Shown here: in pieces, positions 1 through 5,594 of the stretch | Layout: each line of letters starts with the position of its first letter | How positions within the stretch are numbered: the first letter of the stretch is position 1 | Assembly: GCA_946887105.1 (NCBI GenBank) | Contig: CAMPKJ010000203.1 | Coordinates: forward strand, 1 to 9,048 | Length of the DNA stretch: 9,048 nucleotides | Source of the DNA: an uncultured Acidobacteriota bacterium | Lineage (GTDB): Bacteria > Acidobacteriota > Thermoanaerobaculia > Gp7-AA8 | Reading direction: 5' to 3' | Notes under the pieces: model-generated | Database searches by the model: none | What the model was told of the DNA's origin: nothing | The model's input: only the letters and a program-made list of their open reading frames with translations | Program-made: the position numbers and the translations under genes

Positions 1-518
<518 letters not shown>

Positions 519-523
519 GCTCT

Positions 524-529
524 CTCCTC
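524..529 (-). promoter_or_regulatory. Shine-Dalgarno site of the NCS1 permease
   Basis: GAGGAG reads toward the ATG at 518 with a 5-base spacer. It fixes that ATG over the second in-frame ATG at 509, which would lack any such site. Confidence 0.75.
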
Positions 530-550
530 ACCTCTTGACGATGATCGGGG

Positions 551-556
551 ATTGTA
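551..556 (-). promoter_or_regulatory. Possible -10 box for the NCS1 permease
   Basis: On the minus strand 556-551 reads TACAAT, one mismatch from the sigma-70 consensus TATAAT, in an otherwise GC-rich spacer. Transcription starting some 7 bases downstream would give a leader of about 25 bases that includes the Shine-Dalgarno site. A matching -35 is not clear: the TTCAC words of the heptad repeat lie 13 or 20 bases away instead of about 17, so the promoter may depend on an activator or use another sigma factor. Inference from sequence only. Confidence 0.4.
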
Positions 557-563
557 CGCCCGG

Positions 564-598
564 CTGAAGTGTGAAGGGTGAAGGGTGAGGGGTGAAAC
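564..598. repeat. Heptameric tandem repeat, consensus GTGAAGG
   Basis: Four adjacent 7-base units start at 571, 578, 585 and 592 (GTGAAGG, GTGAAGG, GTGAGGG, GTGAAAC), preceded by a degenerate unit at 564-570 (CTGAAGT). The array sits in the divergent spacer, just upstream of the putative permease -10 box. The last unit also forms a short inverted repeat, GTGAA at 592-596 with TTCAC at 606-610. Tandem heptamers are a known class of short bacterial repeat prone to slippage. A 7-base period does not keep the helix face, which argues against a simple array of sites for one regulator. A regulatory role is possible but not shown. Confidence 0.8.
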
Positions 599-649
599 GT
601 AACCATTCACGGAAATCGAATCGGCCGTAACTCCGTTAACGCCCGCGAC

Positions 650-1957
650 ATGCGCATACTGGCCACCGCTACGCTCGCAGCTCTTCTCGCTCTTCCTTCT
701 CTCGCACAGACGGTCGTGTTCCGCGACGTGAACGTCATCTCGATGACTTCGCCGAAAGTGGCCGAGAAGCAGACGGTCGTGGTCAGCGACGGCAGGATCA
801 GCTCGATCCTCGGCACCGGCGCAATGGTCAAGCTGCCCGAGGGCGCGACCGTCGTCGATGGCACCGGCAAGTACCTCATCCCCGGTCTCGCCGAAATGCA
901 CGGACACATCCCGCCGCCGAATGCGCCGGCCGGCCTGCTGTCCGACGTCCTCGAGCTCTACCTCGCCAACGGCATCACCACCGTGCGCGGCATGCTCGGC
1001 CACAACGGCCAGCTGAACATCCGCGAGTGGCAGAAGGAAGGGAAGATCGTCGCGCCGAACCTCTACGTCGCCGGCCCGTCGTTCAACGGCCAGTCCATCA
1101 ACTCGCCGCAGGAGGCGATCGACAAGGTCATCGCCCAGAAGAAGGAAGGGTGGGATCTCCTCAAGGTGCACCCCGGCCTGACGGTCGAGGAGTACGACGC
1201 CATGGCGAAGACCGCGAAGAAGGAAGGCATCCGCTTCGCCGGTCACGTCCCGGAACCGGTCGGCCTGATGCACGCGATGGAGATGGGACACGAGACCTTC
1301 GATCACATGGACGGCTACGTCGAGTATCTCGACGGCGACAAGGGTCCGGTCGATGAGAAGAAGCTCGCCGCGGTGGTGAAGAAGTCGAAAGCGGCCGGCG
1401 TGTGGATCGTTCCGACGTCCGCGCTGTGGGCGGTGCTGTACAACGGCACGCCGCTGAAGACGCTGCAGGGATACGACGAGCTGAAGTACGTCCCGCAGAA
1501 CGCGGTGGACACGTGGTCGAAGATGTACGAGGAGCGCGCGAAACAGGTTCCGGCCGCGGTCTCGAAGAACGTCCTCGAGAACCGCACGAAGATCCTGCGG
1601 GCGCTGCACGAAGGCGGCGTGAAGATCCTGATGGGCACGGACGCGCCGCAGCAGTTCAGCGTCCCCGGTTTCTCGCTGCACCGCGAGCTGCTGTTCATGC
1701 GCGACGCGGGCATGTCGCCTTACGAGATTCTCAAGAGCGGGACGGTGAACGTCGGGCAGTACTTCGCGAAGCAGGATTCGTTCGGCACGATCGAGCCCGG
1801 CAAGCGCGCCGACCTGGTGCTGCTCAACGCCAATCCGCTGGAGGACATCAGCAACGTCGGCAAGATCGAAGGGGTGATGGTGCTGGGGCGGTGGCACTCG
1901 CGCGCCGATCTGGACGCGCGGCTCGCGGAGATCGAGAAGAAGTACAAGAGGAAGTAG
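650..1957 (+). CDS. Secreted amidohydrolase, imidazolonepropionase-like group (COG1228)
   Basis: A 435-residue metal-dependent hydrolase of the amidohydrolase superfamily (PF01979). Residues 1-19 form a signal peptide (RILA, a hydrophobic stretch, then PSLA before Gln20), so it acts in the periplasm or outside the cell, unlike cytoplasmic hydantoinases or imidazolonepropionases. The metal-centre residues appear in order: His84 and His86 (EMHGH), the likely carboxylated Lys172 (LLKVHPG), His199 (AGHVPEP), His219 (TFDHMDG) and catalytic Asp331 (MGTDAP). The C-terminal signature (GTIEPGKRADLVLLNANPL, 379-397) is the beta-sandwich return typical of the group. Characterised relatives include Xaa-Pro/Xaa-Arg dipeptidases and other cyclic or peptide amide hydrolases, so the substrate is unknown. 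No Shine-Dalgarno sequence precedes the ATG, but the signal peptide begins exactly there. It is divergent from the permease and convergent with the MmsA-like gene. Family is sure, role unassigned. Confidence 0.93.
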   Translation: MRILATATLAALLALPSLAQTVVFRDVNVISMTSPKVAEKQTVVVSDGRISSILGTGAMVKLPEGATVVDGTGKYLIPGLAEMHGHIPPPNAPAGLLSDVLELYLANGITTVRGMLGHNGQLNIREWQKEGKIVAPNLYVAGPSFNGQSINSPQEAIDKVIAQKKEGWDLLKVHPGLTVEEYDAMAKTAKKEGIRFAGHVPEPVGLMHAMEMGHETFDHMDGYVEYLDGDKGPVDEKKLAAVVKKSKAAGVWIVPTSALWAVLYNGTPLKTLQGYDELKYVPQNAVDTWSKMYEERAKQVPAAVSKNVLENRTKILRALHEGGVKILMGTDAPQQFSVPGFSLHRELLFMRDAGMSPYEILKSGTVNVGQYFAKQDSFGTIEPGKRADLVLLNANPLEDISNVGKIEGVMVLGRWHSRADLDARLAEIEKKYKRK

Positions 1958-2003
1958 CCGATCGGCACGGGCCTAAACGTAAGCGGCGGGTCGTACACGT
2001 AAT

Positions 2004-2112
2004 CAGTCCCCTCTCCCCGCTACGCGGGGAGAGGGTCAGGGTGAGGGGCGAACCTGGCGCAACCTGGGCCCCTCACCCTAGCCCTCTCCCGCTACGCGGG
2101 GAGAGGGGACTG
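2004..2112. terminator. Large inverted repeat between convergent genes; likely bidirectional terminator, dispersed-repeat type
   Basis: The 5' arm (2004-2049) and 3' arm (2068-2112) are near-complementary and enclose an 18-base loop that contains AACCTGG twice. Each arm is itself a hairpin. The left one pairs 2009-2020 with 2024-2035 (12 bp, TAC loop, CCCTCTCCCCGC stem). The right one pairs 2082-2092 with 2096-2107 with one bulged G. The arms end in GGGTGAGGGG (2039-2048) and its complement CCCCTCACCC (2069-2078). It starts 46 bases after the amidohydrolase stop and 21 bases after the mmsA stop on the other strand, so it can serve both. There is no long U-tract, so intrinsic termination would rest on stem stability. 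CCCTCTCC/GGAGAGGG hairpins of this kind occur as dispersed intergenic repeats in many GC-rich bacteria, which I take this to be. Confidence 0.75.
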
Positions 2113-2133
2113 GACTGTGACTGATCCTTCGCC

Positions 2134-3618
2134 TCACGACATCCAGTTCACTCCTGCTTCCTTGTTCCACTTGGTGGTCATCTTCTTCGACTTGGTCCAG
2201 AACTCGATCGAGCCGCGGCCGGTGATGTCGCCGGTGCCGAACTTCGATTCGTTCCAGCCGCCGAAGCCGAACGGCTCGCGCGGGACCGGCACGCCGACGT
2301 TGACGCCGACCATGCCGGCGCTCGCTTTCTCCATCACGTAACGCGCCACGCCGCCGCTCTCGGTGAAGACCGACGCGGCGTTGCCGTACCGCGAGCGTTT
2401 CTGGACGTCCAGCGCTTCGTCGACGTCGTTGGCGCGCACGATCACCATCACCGGCCCGAAGACTTCTTCCTGCGCGATGCGCATGTCGGGCGTGACGTGG
2501 TCGATGAGCGTCGGGCCGACGTAGTAGCCGCCTTCCTTGCCCGGCACCGTGTATCCGCGGCCATCGACGAGCACCTTGGCGCCGCCTTCTTCCGCCTCCG
2601 TGATGAAGCGCTCGATGCGCTCTTTTGCCGCGCGCGAGATCACCGGGCCGAGGTGTACGCCGGGGACCATGGCGGAAACGATCTTGCGCATGCGCTCGAC
2701 GATGTGATCGGTCTTGCCGACGGCCATCATCACGGATGCGGCCATGCAGCGTTGACCCGCGCAGCCGCTCATCGACGCGACCACGTTCGAGGAGGTCATC
2801 TCCGGCTCGGCGTCCGGCATCACGATGAGATGGTTCTTCGCGCCGCCGAGGGCGAGCACGCGTTTGAGGTTCGCCGAGCCGCGGCGGTAGACGATCTTGG
2901 CGACGTGCGTCGATCCGACGAAGCTGATCGCCTCGATGCCGGGAGCGTCGCAAATCGCTTCGACGGTGGCCTGTCCGCCGTGCACGATGTTCAGCACGCC
3001 GTCGGGAAGCCCCGCTTCGCGCAGCAGCTCGGCGATGCGGCCGGCGCTGAGCGGAACCTGCTCGGACGGTTTGAGGATCATGCAGTTCCCGAGCGCGATG
3101 GCATTGGGGATGGTCCAGTTGGGCACCATGTTGGGGAAGTTGAACGGCGTGATCGAGGCCACCACACCGACCGGATAGCGCTCGACGCGGCATTCGACGC
3201 CGCGCGAGACCTCGAGCACTTCGCCGGCCACGATCTGCGGCAGCGAGCACGCGAACTCACACAGTTCCGCCGACTTGAGCACTTCCGCCTCGGCCTCGCC
3301 GCGCACTTTGCCGTTCTCCGCGGTGACCAGCGCGGCCAGCTCGCTGATGTTCTTCTCGAGCAGCGCTTTGTAGCGATAGAAGACCTGCGCGCGCTCTTTG
3401 ATCGGCGTGCCCGCCCATCCCGGCGCCGCCTTCTCCGCCGCCTCGACCGCGCGCGCCACTTCCTCCGCGCCCGACAGCGGCACGCGCGAGAGCAGGCTCC
3501 CGTCGGTCGGATCGGTGACGTCGAGATGTTCGCGCTCCGGCGCGTCGACGAACGTGCCTGCGATGTAGTTCCGGACGTCGGGATGACGGGCGGGCGTGGC
3601 TTGGTCGAGTACGGACAT
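2134..3618 (-). CDS. mmsA: CoA-acylating aldehyde dehydrogenase, MmsA/IolA type (methylmalonate/malonate semialdehyde dehydrogenase-like)
   Basis: A full-length 494-residue aldehyde dehydrogenase (PF00171). Family members oxidise methylmalonate or malonate semialdehyde with NAD+ and CoA to propionyl- or acetyl-CoA plus CO2 in valine, thymine/uracil, beta-alanine or inositol breakdown. Visible motifs: TPFNFP (157-162), ILKPSEQ (181-187) and FVGST (233-237) of the NAD fold; LGGAKNH (257-263), where the general-base Glu of hydrolytic ALDHs is absent, as in all MmsA proteins; catalytic Cys291 in GQRCMA; and EEVFGP (384-389). This supports CoA acylation rather than hydrolysis. Arg290 next to the Cys is kept, but the helix matching GRG in B. 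subtilis IolA reads VLKSAE, putting Lys115 where a substrate-carboxylate Arg is expected; the C-terminal region (FGFGGWNESKFG) also differs from classical MmsA. It may therefore prefer a related aldehyde. The start is fixed by AGGAGG six bases upstream. Class assignment is strong, substrate moderate. Confidence 0.92.
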   Translation of the reverse strand: MSVLDQATPARHPDVRNYIAGTFVDAPEREHLDVTDPTDGSLLSRVPLSGAEEVARAVEAAEKAAPGWAGTPIKERAQVFYRYKALLEKNISELAALVTAENGKVRGEAEAEVLKSAELCEFACSLPQIVAGEVLEVSRGVECRVERYPVGVVASITPFNFPNMVPNWTIPNAIALGNCMILKPSEQVPLSAGRIAELLREAGLPDGVLNIVHGGQATVEAICDAPGIEAISFVGSTHVAKIVYRRGSANLKRVLALGGAKNHLIVMPDAEPEMTSSNVVASMSGCAGQRCMAASVMMAVGKTDHIVERMRKIVSAMVPGVHLGPVISRAAKERIERFITEAEEGGAKVLVDGRGYTVPGKEGGYYVGPTLIDHVTPDMRIAQEEVFGPVMVIVRANDVDEALDVQKRSRYGNAASVFTESGGVARYVMEKASAGMVGVNVGVPVPREPFGFGGWNESKFGTGDITGRGSIEFWTKSKKMTTKWNKEAGVNWMS

Positions 3619-3655
3619 TGAGGGCCTCCTGGTTGGTCAGCCGATAATCTATCGC
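3619..3655. promoter_or_regulatory. Minimal divergent spacer between the mmsA-like and cupin genes
   Basis: Only 37 bases separate the two start codons. It holds the mmsA Shine-Dalgarno site and, on the plus strand, TAATCT at 3645-3650 ending 5 bases before the cupin ATG, a possible -10 box for a leaderless message. No -35 element is convincing. The mmsA promoter must lie inside the cupin coding region, and any upstream element of the cupin promoter inside mmsA. The -10 assignment is weak. Confidence 0.35.
3625..3630 (-). promoter_or_regulatory. Shine-Dalgarno site of the MmsA-like gene
   Basis: AGGAGG, a perfect anti-16S match, lies 6 bases before the ATG at 3618 on the minus strand. It settles the start and predicts strong translation. 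Confidence 0.85.
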
Positions 3656-4078
3656 ATGCACCCTCGCGCACAACAGCTGATCGACACGCTCGCCCTCGCG
3701 CCGCATCCCGAGGGCGGCTGGTACCGGCAGGTGTTCAAGTCGGAGGAGCGCGTGACGCGTCACGCGGATGACGCGCAGCGCTCCGCGCTTTCGACCATCT
3801 ACTTTCTGCTCGTCGAAGGAACGTCCAGCGCCTGGCATCGCGTGCGGTCCGACGAGGCGTGGCATTTCTACGAAGGCGAACCGCTCGAGTTGCTGACGCG
3901 CGAGCACGAGCACGATGCTCCGTCGATCGCTCGCCTCGACGCCGGGCATCGCGTCCACGTGGTGCGTGCGCGCGAGTGGCAGGCGGCGCGGCCGCTCGGC
4001 GCGTACACGCTGGTCGGATGTACGGTCGGCCCGGGATTCGACTTCGCCGACTTCGAAATGATCGCTGGCCCGATCTGA
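3656..4078 (+). CDS. DUF985 / Cupin_5 family protein
   Basis: A complete 140-residue single-domain cupin of the DUF985/Cupin_5 family (PF06172), the usual length for the family. It opens with MHPRAQQLIDTLALAPHPEG, the canonical N-terminus, followed by GWYRQVFKS, which picks the ATG at 3656 over an in-frame ATG at 3596 lying inside mmsA. The core SALSTIYFLL (43-52), AWHRVRSDEAWHFYEG (59-74) and GAYTLVGCTVGPGFDFADFE (115-134) are family signatures. His61, Glu67 and His70 could form the small-metal site of the barrel. Members are small cytosolic proteins with no firmly established reaction; some structures resemble sugar-nucleotide epimerase-type cupins. No Shine-Dalgarno sequence is seen. It heads a run of five plus-strand genes, 47 bases before the hydrolase. 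Family assignment is certain; function unknown. Confidence 0.93.
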   Translation: MHPRAQQLIDTLALAPHPEGGWYRQVFKSEERVTRHADDAQRSALSTIYFLLVEGTSSAWHRVRSDEAWHFYEGEPLELLTREHEHDAPSIARLDAGHRVHVVRAREWQAARPLGAYTLVGCTVGPGFDFADFEMIAGPI

Positions 4079-4113
4079 CCGCACCTCGGCTGCATCGCGC
4101 GCCACTCCGGCAC

Positions 4114-4119
4114 TACATT
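4114..4119 (+). promoter_or_regulatory. Possible -10 box of the isochorismatase-like gene
   Basis: TACATT (4114-4119) ends 6 bases before the ATG at 4126, the distance expected for a leaderless transcript. There is no Shine-Dalgarno sequence and no clear -35. Weak, offered because the same arrangement recurs before the cupin gene and, with TATTCG at 5584-5589, before the YfhO gene. Confidence 0.25.
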
Positions 4120-4125
4120 GAGCGC

Positions 4126-4677
4126 ATGAATAACAACACTGCATTGCTCGTGATCGACATCCAGGACTCGTTCAAGATCGACCCCGCGCGTTGGGCGTCG
4201 CGCAACAATCCGAGCTTCGAGGAGAACGTGACGGAGCTGATCCGCACGTTCCGCGAGGCCTCGCTGCCGGTGATCTGGGTGCTGCACAACGACAGCGATC
4301 CCGGCTTCCGTCCGGGCGATCCCGAAGTGCGGCTGATGGACTTTCTCGATCGTCGCGAGGAGGAGCCGTTGCTGGTGAAGAACACGCGCAACGCGTTCAC
4401 CAGCACCGATCTGCAGTCGCGTCTCGACGCGCTGGGTGTGCGCAAGGTGGTCGTCAGCGGGATCTCGACGGAGCAGTGCTGCGAGACCACCACGCGCGTG
4501 GCCGCGGACCTCGGCTACGACGTCGATTTCGTGACCGAGGCCACGGCCACGTTTCCGATCGGCACGCTGCCGGCGGATGCGCTCGTCGAGCGCACCGAGG
4601 CCGTGTTGAACAAACGATTCGCACGCGTGACCACGGTCGCGGGCGTGAAGGAAGGGTTGCTCGTATCCGCGACGTGA
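4126..4677 (+). CDS. Isochorismatase-family cysteine hydrolase
   Basis: A 183-residue single-domain protein of the isochorismatase-like cysteine hydrolase family (PF00857), cytosolic; relatives include nicotinamidases, N-carbamoylsarcosine amidases, ureidoacrylate hydrolases and biuret hydrolases. The triad is in place: Asp11 (LLVIDIQDSF), Lys85 (LLVKNTRNAF) and Cys118 (SGISTEQCCE); a second Cys follows at 119. The cis-peptide region VVVSGISTE (108-116) is intact. The first residues MNNNTALLVID are a normal start, so I choose ATG 4126 although the frame stays open further upstream. The nicotinamidase metal-binding DxHxxxxH pattern is not visible, which argues against PncA. Its stop overlaps the GTG start of the next gene by 4 bases, coupling it to a GlxA-type regulator, which probably senses its substrate or controls its expression. 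An amide or carbamoyl hydrolase acting on a small nitrogen compound is the best general guess. Confidence 0.93.
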   Translation: MNNNTALLVIDIQDSFKIDPARWASRNNPSFEENVTELIRTFREASLPVIWVLHNDSDPGFRPGDPEVRLMDFLDRREEEPLLVKNTRNAFTSTDLQSRLDALGVRKVVVSGISTEQCCETTTRVAADLGYDVDFVTEATATFPIGTLPADALVERTEAVLNKRFARVTTVAGVKEGLLVSAT

Positions 4678-5561
4678 TCTTCGTCGTGCTGCCGCAGGTC
4701 GAGATCCTCGACTTCGCGGGGCCGCTGCAGGCGCTGACTGAAGCGAATCGGGCCAGCGGCGCGCGCGAGCGCGATCGCATTCGGGTCTGCGCGACGCGTC
4801 CGCGCATCGTCACCGATCAGGGCGTAGTGCTCACCGATCTCGAGCCGTTGCCGGAGCACGCCGGCGACGCGCTCGTGATCGTGCCGGGCGTGCCTTACCG
4901 CGCGACGGAGAAGATCGAGCGCAAGGTGATCCGCTGGATTGCGGACGCGGCCCGCGACGGCGCGCACATGGCGTCCGTTTGCACCGGCGCATTCGTCCTC
5001 GGCGAAGCGGGACTGCTGGACGGACGGCGTTGCACGACGCACTGGTCGCGCACCGCCGAACTGGCGCGCCGCTTTCCGCGTGCGCGGGTGCTCGATGACC
5101 GGCTCTATGTGACCGACGGAGAAGTGACGACCAGCGCCGGAATCGCGTCCGGCATCGACATGGCGCTGGCGTTCGTCGAACAGGCGGATGGTCCGCTCGT
5201 GGCGGCGGAAGTGGCGCGCGAGATGGTGGTCTATCTGCGCCGCGATGGCGGACACGAGCAACAGAGCGTCTATCTCGATTACCGCACCCATCTCCATCCC
5301 GGCGTGCACCGGGTGCAGGATTGGATCGTGCGCAATCCGGCGTCGCGCGTGACGCTGGATGCGCTCGCGGACGTCGCAGGGATGAGCGCGCGCAGCCTGA
5401 CGCGCACGTTCCGCATTGCCACCGGAATCTCGGTGCTGGAGTTCACGACGCGTGTCCGCGTGGAGCTCGCGCGCACGCTGATGCACGATCCCGGGTTGAC
5501 CATGGAGGCGGTCGCGCAACGGTGCGGCTTGAGCGCGCGCCAATTGCGAAGATTACGTTGA
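4674..5561 (+). CDS. GlxA-type transcriptional regulator (DJ-1/PfpI domain + AraC HTH), C-terminus short
   Basis: A 295-residue regulator. Residues 1-170 form a DJ-1/PfpI (class I glutamine amidotransferase-like) domain: VIFVVLPQVEILDFAGPLQ at the start, VIVPG (68-72), and the nucleophile-elbow SVCTGAFVLGEAGLLDG (101-117) with Cys103, then THW (122-124). Residues 211-295 form the AraC/XylS DNA-binding domain with a first HTH (VTLDALADVAGMSARSL, 226-242) and a second one beginning LTMEAVAQRCGLSARQL (275-291). The chain ends at LRRLR, inside the last recognition helix; relatives continue roughly 12-20 residues more (RRxFGxSPxxYR-like), so it is truncated or affected by a sequence error. The start is GTG in the GTGA overlap with the hydrolase stop; no ATG exists before Met99. 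Relatives regulate catabolic genes such as carnitine or arginine breakdown. It probably controls the upstream hydrolase. DNA binding may be impaired by the short end. Confidence 0.9.
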   Translation: MIFVVLPQVEILDFAGPLQALTEANRASGARERDRIRVCATRPRIVTDQGVVLTDLEPLPEHAGDALVIVPGVPYRATEKIERKVIRWIADAARDGAHMASVCTGAFVLGEAGLLDGRRCTTHWSRTAELARRFPRARVLDDRLYVTDGEVTTSAGIASGIDMALAFVEQADGPLVAAEVAREMVVYLRRDGGHEQQSVYLDYRTHLHPGVHRVQDWIVRNPASRVTLDALADVAGMSARSLTRTFRIATGISVLEFTTRVRVELARTLMHDPGLTMEAVAQRCGLSARQLRRLR

Positions 5562-5576
5562 CGGCCCCAGGGGCGT
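5561..5576. repeat. Short imperfect palindrome at the regulator stop codon
   Basis: GCCCCAGGGGC (5564-5574) is a palindrome around a single A, extendable to ACG/CGT with one bulged base. It lies between the regulator stop and the YfhO start (33-base gap). With a one-base centre it cannot fold as a clean RNA hairpin; a protein-binding site or chance are both possible. Confidence 0.25.
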
Positions 5577-5594
5577 AAGTCAGTATTCGCCGCC

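Noticed and set aside
564..598. The heptamer run as a CRISPR array or origin iterons
   Set aside because: Units are only 7 bases with no spacers, and no replication initiator, DnaA boxes or cas genes are seen.
1958..2003. The CCGATCGG palindrome after the amidohydrolase stop as an operator
   Set aside because: An 8-base palindrome downstream of the gene is expected by chance in this composition, with no nearby promoter to control.
2004..2112. Inverted repeat as the ends of an insertion sequence
   Set aside because: The arms are separated by only 18 bases and no transposase frame exists between or next to them.
2497..3621. A 374-codon plus-strand open frame opposite the MmsA-like gene
   Set aside because: Antisense shadow of a full-length, motif-complete dehydrogenase; low-complexity translation.
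3596..3655. Upstream in-frame ATG extending the cupin protein by 20 residues
   Set aside because: It starts inside the mmsA coding region and adds residues outside the DUF985 family; the canonical N-terminus begins at 3656.
3859..4125. Upstream extension of the isochorismatase frame
   Set aside because: The extension overlaps the cupin gene in another frame and is Arg-rich; the family start is the Met at 4126.
4515..5543. A 342-codon minus-strand open frame opposite the GlxA-type regulator
   Set aside because: Shadow frame with Arg/His-rich composition and no recognisable motif.
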